NCBI RefSeq assembly: GCF_011058255.1 | Contig: NZ_JAALFH010000050.1 | Location: forward strand, 62,001-126,000 | Source of the DNA: Thioalkalivibrio sp. XN8 | GTDB taxonomy: Bacteria > Pseudomonadota > Gammaproteobacteria > Steroidobacterales > XN24 | Direction: 5' to 3' | DNA: 64,000 nt | Part shown: positions 35,278 through 44,604 of the stretch, piece after piece | Numbering within the stretch: position 1 is the first letter of the stretch | Layout of the letters: each line of letters opens with the position of its first letter | Translations under genes and position numbers: made by a program | Notes under the pieces: model-generated | Database searches by the model: none | Told to the model about the DNA's origin: nothing | The model's input: only the letters and a program-made list of their open reading frames with translations

Positions 35278-35603
35278 GCCTCCGGCGCGGCGGTCACCGA
35301 GCGCAGCAGTTCGCCCACGGTGCAGTGGCGCTCCAGCGGGTGGCGCAGGGGCGCGTCGAGGTTCAGGTGGTAGTGGTTGCGCCGGCCGTGGCGCTCGCGC
35401 CGGACCACGCCGCCGGCCTCGAGTTCGGCCACGATCCGCTGCACGGCCCGCTCGGTGATGCCGACCTGCTGCGCGACTTCGCGCAGGACCTGGTCGGGAT
35501 TGCGGGCCAGGCACACCAGCACGTGGGTGTGATTGCTGAGGAAAGTCCAGCCGACCGCCTCGCCGGCAGGGGCGTTGCCAGCAGGGGGGTTGCTTCCGGC
35601 CAT
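35274..35603 (-). CDS. Winged-helix (MarR/ArsR-like) regulator upstream of greB
   Basis: About 109 residues. After a low-complexity Gly/Pro/Ala start, the wHTH core is [33 protein letters not shown], then [22 protein letters not shown] (wing). I chose ATG 35603; a GTG at 35624 would add seven residues. It is divergent from the isocitrate dehydrogenase gene and coupled to greB. A small palindrome lies in the intervening region and may be its operator. Confidence 0.82.
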   Translation of the reverse strand: MAGSNPPAGNAPAGEAVGWTFLSNHTHVLVCLARNPDQVLREVAQQVGITERAVQRIVAELEAGGVVRRERHGRRNHYHLNLDAPLRHPLERHCTVGELLRSVTAAPEA

Positions 35604-35622
35604 GTTTTGCGTTTTACTATTC

Positions 35623-35638
35623 ACGAAACGTACTTCGT
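35623..35638. promoter_or_regulatory. Candidate operator between the wHTH and isocitrate dehydrogenase genes
   Basis: ACGAA, six bases, TTCGT: 5-bp perfect arms in a locally AT-rich divergent intergenic stretch. It is placed where a repressor could block either promoter. Confidence 0.35.
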
Positions 35639-35654
35639 ATATCAGGAGCCTTCA

Positions 35655-37154
35655 ATGTCTGCCGTCCTCGCGCCTCTCAGCCACGCCGCCCTGCCGCAGG
35701 CCCTGCCTGCCCGGACCATCGCCGTCGCGGCCGGCGACGGGATCGGCCCCGAGATCACGGCCGCCGTGCTCGGCGTCCTGGCTGCGGCCGATCCGACCCT
35801 CAGCTTCCAACAAGTCACCGTCGGGCTCAAGGCCTACCAGTCCGGCGCGAGTTCGGGCTTCGGGCCGGAAGCGCTCGATGCGGTCACCGGGCACGGGGTG
35901 ATCCTGAAGGGCCCGGTGATGACGCCCTCCGGCGGCGGCTACAAGAGCGTCAACGTCAGCTTCCGCAAGCTGCTCGGCCTCTACGCCAACGTCCGGCCCA
36001 GCATCGCTTACCACCCCTTCGTCACCGCCATGCATCCCGAGATGGACGTGGTGGTGATTCGCGAGAACGAGGAAGACACCTACGCCGGCATCGAGCACCG
36101 CCAGACGGACGAGGTCGTCCAGTGCCTGAAGCTGGTCACGCGCCCGGGCTGCGAGCGCATCTGCCGCTACGCCTTCGAGTACGCCCGCGCGCACGGCCGG
36201 CGCAAGGTCACCTGCATGACCAAGTCGAACATCATGAAGCTGACCGACGGGCTGTTCCAGCAGGTGTTCGAGGAGATCGCCCGCGACTACCCGGAGATCA
36301 AGGCCGAGCACATGATTATCGACATCGGCACGGCCCGCATGGCCGCGCGGCCCGGCGATTTCGACGTAGTCGTCACGCCCAACCTCTACGGGGACATCCT
36401 CTCCGACGTCGCCGCCGAGGTGTCCGGCTCGATCGGGCTGGCCGGCTCGGCCAATATCGGCCGCGACTGCGCCATGTTCGAGGCCGTGCACGGCTCGGCC
36501 CCCGACATCGCCGGCAAGAACATCGCCAACCCCTCAGGCCTGCTGCTGGCCGCGGTCATGATGCTGCGCCACCTCGGCCGCCACGAGCCGGCGACGCTGA
36601 TCCACAATGCCTGGCTGCGCACCCTCGAGGACGGCGTGCATACCGGCGACATCTTCCGCGCCGGCATCAGCAAGCGCCGGGTCGGCACCCAGGGCTTCGC
36701 CGAGGCGGTCATCGAGCGCCTCGGGCTGCGGCCGCGGCATTTCCCGGAGGTGGCCGAGGGCAACACGATGCCTGCCTTGCCGGCGACCGGGGCGGCCGCG
36801 CCCAGCCGGCCGCAGCGGAAAGAGCTGGTCGGCGTCGACGTGTTCCTGCACTGGGACGAGCAGGCGCGCGACCCGGCGGTGCTCGGGCGCCGGCTCGAGA
36901 CCCTGCGCACGGCCGGCCTCGGCTTCGAGCTGATCACCAACCGCGGCGTGAAGGTCTACCCCGGCGGCTGCCCGCAGACACTGCGCTCGGACCATTGGCG
37001 CTGCCGCTTCTCCGGTGACGGCTCGACGGTAGACCGGCGCGAGATCCCGGAGCTGCTGGTGCTGCTGGCCGAGGCGGGCTTCGACGTCGTCAAGACCGAG
37101 AACCTGTACGCCTTCGACGGTGAGCCGGGTTACTCCCGGGCGCAGGGGGGCTGA
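35655..37154 (+). CDS. icd: Isocitrate dehydrogenase with C-terminal extension (Thermus-type)
   Basis: A 499-residue beta-decarboxylating dehydrogenase. It has GDGIGPEI near the start, the substrate motif SVNVSFRKLLGLYANVRP, RENEEDTYAGIEH, the metal/substrate region NLYGDILSDVAAEVSGSIG and the cofactor loop EAVHGSAPDIAGKNIANP. The extra domain after about residue 360 (VGVDVFLHWDEQ to the end) is like that of the long Thermus/alphaproteobacterial isocitrate dehydrogenases of about 490 residues. It feeds the TCA cycle. AGGAG lies seven bases before the ATG. Homoisocitrate or isopropylmalate dehydrogenase is less likely because of the extension. Confidence 0.88.
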   Translation: MSAVLAPLSHAALPQALPARTIAVAAGDGIGPEITAAVLGVLAAADPTLSFQQVTVGLKAYQSGASSGFGPEALDAVTGHGVILKGPVMTPSGGGYKSVNVSFRKLLGLYANVRPSIAYHPFVTAMHPEMDVVVIRENEEDTYAGIEHRQTDEVVQCLKLVTRPGCERICRYAFEYARAHGRRKVTCMTKSNIMKLTDGLFQQVFEEIARDYPEIKAEHMIIDIGTARMAARPGDFDVVVTPNLYGDILSDVAAEVSGSIGLAGSANIGRDCAMFEAVHGSAPDIAGKNIANPSGLLLAAVMMLRHLGRHEPATLIHNAWLRTLEDGVHTGDIFRAGISKRRVGTQGFAEAVIERLGLRPRHFPEVAEGNTMPALPATGAAAPSRPQRKELVGVDVFLHWDEQARDPAVLGRRLETLRTAGLGFELITNRGVKVYPGGCPQTLRSDHWRCRFSGDGSTVDRREIPELLVLLAEAGFDVVKTENLYAFDGEPGYSRAQGG

Positions 37155-37178
37155 CCACGGGGGTTGCCTGTTCGAGGC

Positions 37179-39227
37179 TCAGTTTCCCCGGGGCGGCAGC
37201 GGCAGCCGAGGGTCCGCGTAGCCCAGGGCACGCAGTGCCTCGAGTGTCTCGCGCGCCTGGTCCTCGCGCCCCAGCCAGGCCGCCAGCCGGCAGAACAGGA
37301 CATCGTGGTCTATCCCTCGCGCCCCCCGGGGCGGCAGCGCGTCGAGGCCTGCCTGCCAGGCGCGGCTCGCGGCCGCATCGTCACCGGCCGCTGCCAGCGC
37401 AAGACCGAGCGTGTCCTGGACCATGATGGCAGTCACGCCCTCGGCCGCCAGCACAGGCCCGCCTGCCAGGAGAACCTCGCGGGCCTCTGTTGCCCCGGCT
37501 ACGGCCGCCCGCGTCCGTCCGGAGCGAAGATCGGCCATGGCCCGGACGCGGAGCGACATGGCCAGGCTGCGCCGGAACTCGACCGAGGTAGGTTCCTGCT
37601 CTACCAGGGCTCTATACCCCGCGATGGTCGCATCCAGTACCGCCTGGTCGGCTTCGCTCCCGCCTGTAACCATGTCAAGTTCCGCGACCTGGCGCTGGCT
37701 CTTAAGCTGGGACGAGCTCCAGCGGGCGTTAGTGGGGTCGTGCGCGACCAGGCTGTCCCGGATCGCCAGGGCTGCGGCCAGGCTTTCGCGCGCGGCCGCT
37801 ACTTCGCCGCGCCGCAGGCGCACGTCGGCGAGGAAGTAACTCATGGTGCCGACTTGTTCGTGATGCACGGGGCTCGCACTCAACCGGTGCGCGCGCTCCG
37901 CATAGTCCAGCCCTCCGGCAAAGGCGTTCTCCGCCTCAGTGAGCTGCCGCAGGTCGAGCAGGGTGGAGCCGGCCCAGGACCAGTTGTCGCTCATCAGCAT
38001 CAGCAGCTGGGTGTCTTCCGGGGCGGCATCGACCAGCGGCTGAGTCGTGGTGATCGCGTCCCGGAAAAACTGCAATGCAAGTTCCTGGTCGCCCTCCTGC
38101 CGTGCGATGGCGCCGAGGTTGCCGAGGGCGTAGGCCAGCTCCAGCCGGTAGTCCTCCTTGTCCGGGTCGCGCTCGAGGAGGGTGCGCGTGTGGGCCATGT
38201 AGGTCTGCATGGATTCCCCTGCGGCCGCCAGCCGGCCCCGCTCCCAGGCCACATAGCCGACCCAGAACTCGGCCTGGCCGAGCTCGAACAGGTACCGCTC
38301 CTGCGCCGGGTAGCCCTCATGCAGGGCCGCGGTGATGTCGCGCGACTCGCTGAAGGCGTCCAGCGCCTCCTCCAGCTGTCCCTGGTGGAAGCGGACTTCG
38401 CCGATCTGGCGCAGCGCCATGGCGCGCGCCAGGACCTCCTCTTCGCTGCCCTTGTCACCAAGCTCGGCGAAGTACTGCATGGCCTGCTCGCCGACGGCGT
38501 CCAGCATGTCGAGCTGGCCGAGCGGTTCCAGGCGCGCGCGCAGGTCGCCCAGCATGAACCCGATCAGGTTCTCGGCCTGTCCGCGGCGCAGCTCCGCTTC
38601 CTCGCGCGCCAGCTGGGCGTTGATGGCCAGGCCGATAGTGACCACTGCCACCACCGAGGCCAGCGCCGCCAAGCCCGAGGCGACCCGCAGGCGGCGTTGC
38701 TGGTCCCGCTGCCGCAGGGCGTCGACGCCCACGCCGAGCAGTCCGGCGGCAATCTTGAGCAGCGCCCCGCGGCGCCCGTCGGCCTGCTCGCGCGGGTCCG
38801 CGGCGAGGGGCTCGGGTAACGGGTCGCCGGCGTCGTCGCGGAGCAGCGCAGGCGGGAAGGCGCAGTCCGCGGCGGCCGGCTCCGGGCTGCCGGCGACCAT
38901 CAGGCACAGTACGGGCCGGTCCGGGGCCATGCGGCGAAACGACCGGATCTCCTCGTTGACCCACCGCGAGGCGGCGGCGGCCGGCGAGCAGATCACGACC
39001 AGGGCCTCGGCGCGCGCCAGCGCCGCGCGGATGGAATCGCCCAGGTCGCCGCTGGAGGCCAGCTCCTCGCGGTCCCGGAACACCGGATAGAGCCGTCGGG
39101 GCAGTTCCGGGCGTGCCGCCCGCAGGCGGCCGGGCACCCGGTATCGCTCCAGCCCGAGCTGGAGCCAGCCGGCCCAGGCCTCGTCGGCATGGCTGTAGCT
39201 GATGAAGGCGCGATACCGGTCAGACAT
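37179..39227 (-). CDS. TIR-TM-TPR protein (probable NADase partner of the SLOG protein)
   Basis: A 682-residue protein. Residues 4-120 are a TIR domain: YRAFISYSHADE (betaA), VFRDREELASSGDLGDSI (BB-loop region), ALVVICSPAAAASRWVNEEI. Glu93 in WVNEE lines up with the catalytic Glu of NAD-cleaving TIRs such as SARM1 (WVHKE). A single membrane helix follows at about 182-203, then the linker ENLIGFMLGDLRARLEPLG and a long TPR array (about 240-680). The TIR would face the cytoplasm and the TPRs the periplasm, unless the helix only packs in the protein. The ATG at 39227 has AGGAGG nine bases upstream. It lies 33 bp behind the SLOG gene. Defence or stress signalling by NAD breakdown is inferred. Confidence 0.88.
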   Translation of the reverse strand: MSDRYRAFISYSHADEAWAGWLQLGLERYRVPGRLRAARPELPRRLYPVFRDREELASSGDLGDSIRAALARAEALVVICSPAAAASRWVNEEIRSFRRMAPDRPVLCLMVAGSPEPAAADCAFPPALLRDDAGDPLPEPLAADPREQADGRRGALLKIAAGLLGVGVDALRQRDQQRRLRVASGLAALASVVAVVTIGLAINAQLAREEAELRRGQAENLIGFMLGDLRARLEPLGQLDMLDAVGEQAMQYFAELGDKGSEEEVLARAMALRQIGEVRFHQGQLEEALDAFSESRDITAALHEGYPAQERYLFELGQAEFWVGYVAWERGRLAAAGESMQTYMAHTRTLLERDPDKEDYRLELAYALGNLGAIARQEGDQELALQFFRDAITTTQPLVDAAPEDTQLLMLMSDNWSWAGSTLLDLRQLTEAENAFAGGLDYAERAHRLSASPVHHEQVGTMSYFLADVRLRRGEVAAARESLAAALAIRDSLVAHDPTNARWSSSQLKSQRQVAELDMVTGGSEADQAVLDATIAGYRALVEQEPTSVEFRRSLAMSLRVRAMADLRSGRTRAAVAGATEAREVLLAGGPVLAAEGVTAIMVQDTLGLALAAAGDDAAASRAWQAGLDALPPRGARGIDHDVLFCRLAAWLGREDQARETLEALRALGYADPRLPLPPRGN

Positions 39228-39260
39228 GCGCGACAACCTCCTGCATCCCGCCCCGCTGCG

Positions 39261-40979
39261 TCACAGCTTGCCGTGCTCGGGCGGTCGCTCGCGATGCATC
39301 AGGATCCACTCCGTATGCTCGTCCAGCGCGGCGTCGCCCAGCGCCCGCAGGATGCCGCGCCGCTCGGCGTCGTTGGTAGCGGAGTCCAGGCGCCGCCGGG
39401 CGTTCGAGAAGATGCGGTGCATGAAGCGATACTGCTTGACCAGTTCCTTGTCCGCCGAGCGGAAGGCGTAGGCCTCGCGCACCGCGGCGGCGAGCGTCAG
39501 CGCACCGACGGTGAAGAGCAGCACGTCGTGCCAGGTCTCCGGCAGCCATGCCGCGGTGACGGCGAGCACGGCGGCCACGCCGATACCGGTGCATAACGCG
39601 ATGCGCCCCATGCGCTCGGTCAGCACGTTGCGGTGCGAGCGCTGCAGTGCCCGGTTGGCGTAGTAGCCGATCTGGCCGCTGTCGGGACGGCCGATCCATT
39701 CGCGGATCGCGAACTCGACGCCATCCGGCGAGCGCGGCCGGATACCGTCGGGATCGGCATCGCTCTTGATGGCGGCGTTGCGCATGACGTGCCGGATCCA
39801 CGACAGTTCGACATCCTGCTTCTGCAGGAAGACGTCATGCGCGAACCGGCCGCCGCCCGGGCTCGAGAGGCCGGCCATGCTCCAGTACACCTGCACCCGC
39901 AGGCCCTCGGCGAGCGCCCGGTAGTCGAGGTAGCGCCGGTGCCAGGCGCCGCGCTCGGCCTGGCGGTGCAGGTAGACGCCGGCCGCGAACAGCGCGAGGA
40001 AGGCCCACAGCACGAAGCGCGCGGGGTACAGGTCCGAATAGAGGACGAAGGCGAGACCCATGAAGAAGCCGAGGGTGTAGAGCGTGCGCAGCGAGCGGCG
40101 GACCCGTTTCTGGTAGATGTTCGCCAGCCAGTCGGCCGCGATGAAGAGGTGATCCACGTGCTCCACGGCCGGCGGGAACGGCCGGTTCTCCAGCAGCGAC
40201 CGGCCATGGTGCTCGATGGAAGCGCGGTGTTGCAGGCATTCGCCGGCGAAGGACTCCATGTGCGTGAAGATGTTGCGGTAATGAGCGGGCAGGTCGCTGG
40301 TGCGCGGCTCGTCCGGGTCGTCCGTCAGCCAGCCGATCTCGCCCGGCACCCGCTCCTCGACCGGGCTGCCGTCCGGTTGGGCGCGTGAACAGGCGATGTG
40401 GTAGACGAGATCGTTCTCGTTGTCCGCGAGCAGGTCCTCGGGACCGACCTCGTCCGGGTCGGAGCCCGGCAGGTAACCGGTGATACGGTAGTTGACGATG
40501 TCCGCAGTCCCGCCGCGCAGTACCGGCGGCTTGCCGTCCCACAAGGCGACCAGCACCTGGCAGTGGCTGGCGATGAAGACGCCGGCCCCGGCATAGCGAC
40601 CCTCGCGGCCGGCCTCGGTGTCGGGCGGCGGCAGCCCGCGCACCGGAGCCAGCTCCATGACCTCGGAGCGCGCCAGCAACTGGTGGAACCTTTCGCGGGA
40701 GGCCGGCTCGATGAAATCCTTCTCGTACTCCGCCACCGGCATGGGCAGCACCGCCACCAGCGGGATCCCGCGCTCCAGGGCGACCTCGGCGAACAAGCGG
40801 TCGGCGCCTTCGGCCAGGGAGGAAAGCGCTTTCAGTGGCAGTCCCGGGAATTCCCTGCCGAGGTAATCCAGCAGTTCCGCGATCCGGGCTCGCAGCACGG
40901 GCAGCTCGACGTCCACCAGGTCTCGGTGGCCCGTCACGCCTATGGCCAGCGATATGGGCGGTCGCGGCTCGTCGCTCAA
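39261..40979 (-). CDS. SLOG-domain protein with two transmembrane pairs (SLATT-like)
   Basis: A 572-residue protein. Residues 9-170 look like a SLOG (LOG/DprA-type Rossmann) nucleotide-sensing domain: AIGVTGHRDL, SSLAEGADRLFAEVAL, PLVAVLPMPVAEYEKDF, VLVALWDGKPPVLRGGTADIV. Helices follow at about 300-316 and 321-338, then 459-478 and 485-501. After the first pair comes WHRRYLDYRALAEGLRVQVYW, like the helix after the TM pair of SLATT domains, which are predicted pore-forming effectors in SMODS/SLOG conflict systems. No catalytic motif is evident. It starts with TTG and is the first gene of a two-gene operon with the TIR protein. A Thoeris-like sensor/effector role is inference. Confidence 0.8.
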   Translation of the reverse strand: MSDEPRPPISLAIGVTGHRDLVDVELPVLRARIAELLDYLGREFPGLPLKALSSLAEGADRLFAEVALERGIPLVAVLPMPVAEYEKDFIEPASRERFHQLLARSEVMELAPVRGLPPPDTEAGREGRYAGAGVFIASHCQVLVALWDGKPPVLRGGTADIVNYRITGYLPGSDPDEVGPEDLLADNENDLVYHIACSRAQPDGSPVEERVPGEIGWLTDDPDEPRTSDLPAHYRNIFTHMESFAGECLQHRASIEHHGRSLLENRPFPPAVEHVDHLFIAADWLANIYQKRVRRSLRTLYTLGFFMGLAFVLYSDLYPARFVLWAFLALFAAGVYLHRQAERGAWHRRYLDYRALAEGLRVQVYWSMAGLSSPGGGRFAHDVFLQKQDVELSWIRHVMRNAAIKSDADPDGIRPRSPDGVEFAIREWIGRPDSGQIGYYANRALQRSHRNVLTERMGRIALCTGIGVAAVLAVTAAWLPETWHDVLLFTVGALTLAAAVREAYAFRSADKELVKQYRFMHRIFSNARRRLDSATNDAERRGILRALGDAALDEHTEWILMHRERPPEHGKL

Positions 40980-41114
40980 TGCCGGTATATCCCCGTTCGG
41001 CAGGCTTTGCCAACGCCCGAGGCTACCACGGGCCGCCCCCGGCGACGACGGTGGGGCTTGTCACAGGCCCGGTGGCATAATCACGACTCTTGCCCCCTTC
41101 CCAGGAGTCCCGCC

Positions 41115-42167
41115 ATGCCCCAGGTCAAAGCCTACGCCGCCCAGTCGCCGGACTCCGGTGTCGCTCCCTTCCCGATCCAGCGCCGCGCGCCGCGTCCCGA
41201 TGACGTGGTGATCGAGATCGAGTACTGCGGGGTCTGCCACAGCGACCTGCATACCGCTTACAACGACTGGGGCATTACGACGTATCCCATCGTCCCGGGG
41301 CACGAGATCGTCGGCACGGTGAAAGCGGTCGGCGAGGCCGTGACAGGCTTCAAGCCCGGCGACCGCGTCGGCGTCGGCTGCCTGGTGGATTCCTGCCGCG
41401 CCTGCGGCTCCTGCGAGCAGGGGCTCGAGCAGTACTGCGAGCAGGGCTGGGTCGGCACCTACAACGGCGTCGACCTCCACGACGGCACGCCGACCTACGG
41501 CGGCTATTCCGAACAGGTCGTGGTCAGCGACCGCTTCGTGCTGCGCATGCCGGAGGGGCTGGATCCCGCCGCCGCGGCGCCGCTGCTCTGCGCCGGAATC
41601 ACCACCTGGTCGCCGCTGAAGCATTTCGGTGTCGGCAAGGGTCATCGCATCGGCGTGGTCGGCATGGGCGGGCTCGGCCACATGGGCGTCAAGTTCGCCC
41701 GGGCGCTGGGCGCCGAGGTGACGGTCTTCACGCGCTCGGAGTCCAAGGTGGCCGAAGCGAAGCAGCAGGGCGCGCACCATGTCATCGTCTCGACCGACGC
41801 GAAGGCGATGGAGGCGGCGGCCGCGAGCTTCGACTTCATCCTCGACACCGTCCCGGTGCCGCATGACCTGAACCCCTACGTGAACGTGCTCAAGCGCGAC
41901 GGCACGCTCATCCTCGTCGGCCTGCTCGGTCCGGTGGAGCCGGCGCTGCACACCTTCCCGGTCGTGCTGGGACGCCGCCGCATCGCCGGCTCCCTGATCG
42001 GCGGCCTGCCGGAAACCCAGGAGATGCTCGATTTCTGCGGCGAGCACGGCATCACCTGCGACATCGAGATGCTCGACATCAAGAACATCAACCAGGCCTA
42101 CGAGCGCATGCAGCGCAGCGACGTGCGCTACCGCTTCGTCATCGACATGGCGACGCTGCAGGGCTGA
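41115..42167 (+). CDS. Zinc-dependent NADP alcohol dehydrogenase, CAD/YahK type
   Basis: A 350-residue medium-chain dehydrogenase. Catalytic zinc ligands sit in CGVCHSD and PGHE, and structural zinc ligands in CRACGSCEQGLEQYC. The cofactor loop is GMGGLGHMGVKFA, and the Ser/Arg pair after strand 2 (TRSES) suits NADP. It is close to YahK and cinnamyl-alcohol-type aldehyde reductases with broad aldehyde range. A clear AGGAG precedes the ATG. It is divergent from the SLOG gene. Confidence 0.92.
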   Translation: MPQVKAYAAQSPDSGVAPFPIQRRAPRPDDVVIEIEYCGVCHSDLHTAYNDWGITTYPIVPGHEIVGTVKAVGEAVTGFKPGDRVGVGCLVDSCRACGSCEQGLEQYCEQGWVGTYNGVDLHDGTPTYGGYSEQVVVSDRFVLRMPEGLDPAAAAPLLCAGITTWSPLKHFGVGKGHRIGVVGMGGLGHMGVKFARALGAEVTVFTRSESKVAEAKQQGAHHVIVSTDAKAMEAAAASFDFILDTVPVPHDLNPYVNVLKRDGTLILVGLLGPVEPALHTFPVVLGRRRIAGSLIGGLPETQEMLDFCGEHGITCDIEMLDIKNINQAYERMQRSDVRYRFVIDMATLQG

Positions 42168-42189
42168 TCATGGTGCGCCGGAGACGCGT

Positions 42190-42876
42190 GTGCACATCCT
42201 GATTCTCCTCGCCGTGCTCGCGGCCGTGGTGTTCGGCCCGTCGCTGTGGGTGAAGCGCGTCATGGAGAAGTACGCCAGTCCGGCGGACCGCTATGGCGGC
42301 ACGGGCGCCGAGCTGGCGCGCTTCCTGCTCAAGCGCGAGGGCGTCGAGGGCGTGCGCGTCGAGGAAACGGAGCAGGGCGATCATTACGACCCGGTCGAGA
42401 AGGTGGTGCGGCTCAGCCCGGACAACTTCCACGGCCGCTCGCTCACCGCCATCACGGTGGCGGCCCACGAGGTGGGCCACGCGGTGCAGGACCATACCGC
42501 CTACGGGCCGCTGCGGCTGCGCCACACCCTGGTGCTGCTGATGTCGCCGATGGAGCGGCTCGGCGCCGGCATCCTCATGGCGTCCCCCTTCATCGGCATG
42601 CTCACCCGGGCTCCCTCGCTGGGCCTGCTGATGCTGGTCGGCGGGCTGCTGACCCTGGCCACCTCGACCCTGGTGCATTTCGTGACGCTGCCGACCGAGG
42701 TCGACGCCAGCTTCGGCCGGGCGCTGCCGCTGCTGGAGAAGCACAACGTGCTGTACGAAGCCGACGCGCCGCATGCCGCGCGCATCCTGCGGGCGGCGGC
42801 CATGACCTATGTGGCGGCGTCGCTGATGAGCCTGCTCAACGTCGCCCGCTGGTGGGCGATCCTCATGCGCCGCTGA
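42190..42876 (+). CDS. YugP-type membrane zinc metallopeptidase
   Basis: A 228-residue protein of the Zn_peptidase_2 family. An N-terminal helix is followed by LSPDNFHGRSLTAITVAAHEVGHAVQ (HExxH at 93-97), then two or three further helices. LPTEVDASFGRAL after the second helix pair holds the likely third ligand Glu. The substrate is unknown. The GTG start at 42190 has GGAG six bases before it. It is convergent with the iron permease gene. Confidence 0.9.
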   Translation: MHILILLAVLAAVVFGPSLWVKRVMEKYASPADRYGGTGAELARFLLKREGVEGVRVEETEQGDHYDPVEKVVRLSPDNFHGRSLTAITVAAHEVGHAVQDHTAYGPLRLRHTLVLLMSPMERLGAGILMASPFIGMLTRAPSLGLLMLVGGLLTLATSTLVHFVTLPTEVDASFGRALPLLEKHNVLYEADAPHAARILRAAAMTYVAASLMSLLNVARWWAILMRR

Positions 42877-42891
42877 GCGGCCGCCGGGGGA

Positions 42892-44589
42892 TCAGCCGGT
42901 CGGAGCCGGGGTGGCCGGGGTATCCATGAGAATCCGGGCTTCGCTGCGCGCGCGCCGCTTGGCCGGCTTCGACACCTGGCGCGCCAGCAGGATCACCGGG
43001 ATCAGCCCGGCCACGACGATGGCCAGCGACGCCGTGGAGGCCTCGGCCAGGCGTTCGTCAGCAGCCAGCTTGTAGGCCTGCACCGCCAGGGTGTCGAAAT
43101 CGAAGGGGCGCAGGATCAGCGTCGCCGGCAGTTCCTTCATCACGTCGACGAAGACGATCAATCCGGCCGTCAGCAGGTTGACCCGCAGGATCGGCAGGTG
43201 CACCCGCCGCAGCGTGTGGCCCGGGCCGTCGCCCAGGGCCCGGGCGGCGTCGTCCATGGCCGGGGTGATGCGGGCCAGCCCGGCGTCCACGCTCTGCAGC
43301 GACACCGCCAGAAAGCGCACGAGGTAGGCGAACAGCAGGCCGAGGATGCCGCCCGTGAGCAGCAGGCCGGCCTCGATGCCGAACCAGGACGCGAGCAGCT
43401 CACGCAGGCCCCGGTCCGCCGCCGCCAGCGGAATGAGCACGCCGACGGCGATGACGGAACCGGGGATGGCGTAGCCGAGCCCGGCGAGGCGGTGCGCGCC
43501 CCGCATCAGGCGCCCCGGCTGCAGGCGCAGGCCGTAACCGACGATCACCGCCGCGGCGACCGCCACGACGGCACTGATGGCGGCCAGGCTGACGCTGTTC
43601 CACAGCAACCCCAGGTAGCGCGCCCCGAACTGGGCGTCGCCTGCCACCCAGCTTAGCCACCCCAGCCGCGCCGCCGGCAGCAGGAAGCCGAAGCCCAGCG
43701 GCACCATGCAAGCCAGCACCGCGAGCAGCGCGCGCCAGCCGCGCAGCTGGTAGGGCTTGTGCTGGGCAGCCGGCGCGCCGACCTGGTGGAAGCGCATGGC
43801 GCCCCGGTTCCAGCGCTCCAGCGCCACCAGGACGAGCACGAAGGCCAGCAGCACCGCCGACAGCTTGGCGGCCGAAACCGGGTCGCCGAGAGAGAACCAG
43901 GCGCGGTAGATGCCGGTGGTGAACACCGGCACGCCGAAGTAGGCCACGGTGCCGAAGTCGGCTAGCGTCTCCATCAGCGCCAGCAGCAGGCCCGCCACGA
44001 GCGCCGGCCGCGCCATCGGCAGGGCGACCTTGAAGAACGCGCCCCAGGGGCCGCAGCCCAGGGTCCGCGCCGCTTCCAGCACGCCGCTGGACTGCTGCAC
44101 GAAGGCGGCGCGCCCGAGCAGGTAGACGTAGGGATACAGCACCAGCGACAGCATCGCCACGGCGCCGCCCAGCGAGCGGATGGGCGGGAACCAGTAGTCG
44201 CGCGCCGACCAGCCGGTGAGCTCCCGGATCCAGGTCTGCACCGGGCCGGAGACCTGCAGCAGGTCGGTGTAGGTATAGGCGATGACGTAGGCGGGGAAGG
44301 CGAGCGGCAGCACCAGCGCCCATTCGAAGATCCGCCGGCCGGGGAAGCGGCAGACCGAGACCAGCCAGGCGGTGGTCAGGCCGAGGGCGATGACGCCGAG
44401 CGCCGTGCCGACGACCAGCAGCAGGGTATTGCGCAAATAATCCGGCAGCAGCACGTCGACGATATGCCGCCACGCGCCCTCGTCCGGCAGGAACACGTGC
44501 AGCGCCACCGTCAGCACGGGCAGGGCGACCAGCCCCGCCACGAGCAGCGCGGCGAGCGGCAGCGACAGCAGCCGTCGTCTACCGCTCAC
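42892..44589 (-). CDS. fbpB: Ferric iron ABC transporter permease, FbpB type
   Basis: A 565-residue protein with two fused permease halves, each with the EAA-type loop that contacts the ATPase: [21 protein letters not shown] (split by the inner turn) and [22 protein letters not shown]. About 12 helices. It is the second gene of the Fur-box operon and starts with GTG 15 bases after fbpA. The ATPase gene (fbpC) that should follow is absent; the next gene is convergent and unrelated. Confidence 0.92.
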   Translation of the reverse strand: MSGRRRLLSLPLAALLVAGLVALPVLTVALHVFLPDEGAWRHIVDVLLPDYLRNTLLLVVGTALGVIALGLTTAWLVSVCRFPGRRIFEWALVLPLAFPAYVIAYTYTDLLQVSGPVQTWIRELTGWSARDYWFPPIRSLGGAVAMLSLVLYPYVYLLGRAAFVQQSSGVLEAARTLGCGPWGAFFKVALPMARPALVAGLLLALMETLADFGTVAYFGVPVFTTGIYRAWFSLGDPVSAAKLSAVLLAFVLVLVALERWNRGAMRFHQVGAPAAQHKPYQLRGWRALLAVLACMVPLGFGFLLPAARLGWLSWVAGDAQFGARYLGLLWNSVSLAAISAVVAVAAAVIVGYGLRLQPGRLMRGAHRLAGLGYAIPGSVIAVGVLIPLAAADRGLRELLASWFGIEAGLLLTGGILGLLFAYLVRFLAVSLQSVDAGLARITPAMDDAARALGDGPGHTLRRVHLPILRVNLLTAGLIVFVDVMKELPATLILRPFDFDTLAVQAYKLAADERLAEASTASLAIVVAGLIPVILLARQVSKPAKRRARSEARILMDTPATPAPTG

Positions 44590-44604
44590 CGCCTGGGATC
44601 CCGG

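Noticed and set aside
35655-37154. 3-isopropylmalate or homoisocitrate dehydrogenase
   Set aside because: The C-terminal extension of about 140 residues and the lack of leu/lys genes nearby favour a Thermus-type isocitrate dehydrogenase.
37179-40979. Classical type I or type II Thoeris
   Set aside because: No SIR2 or Macro domain is present; only the TIR/SLOG logic is shared.
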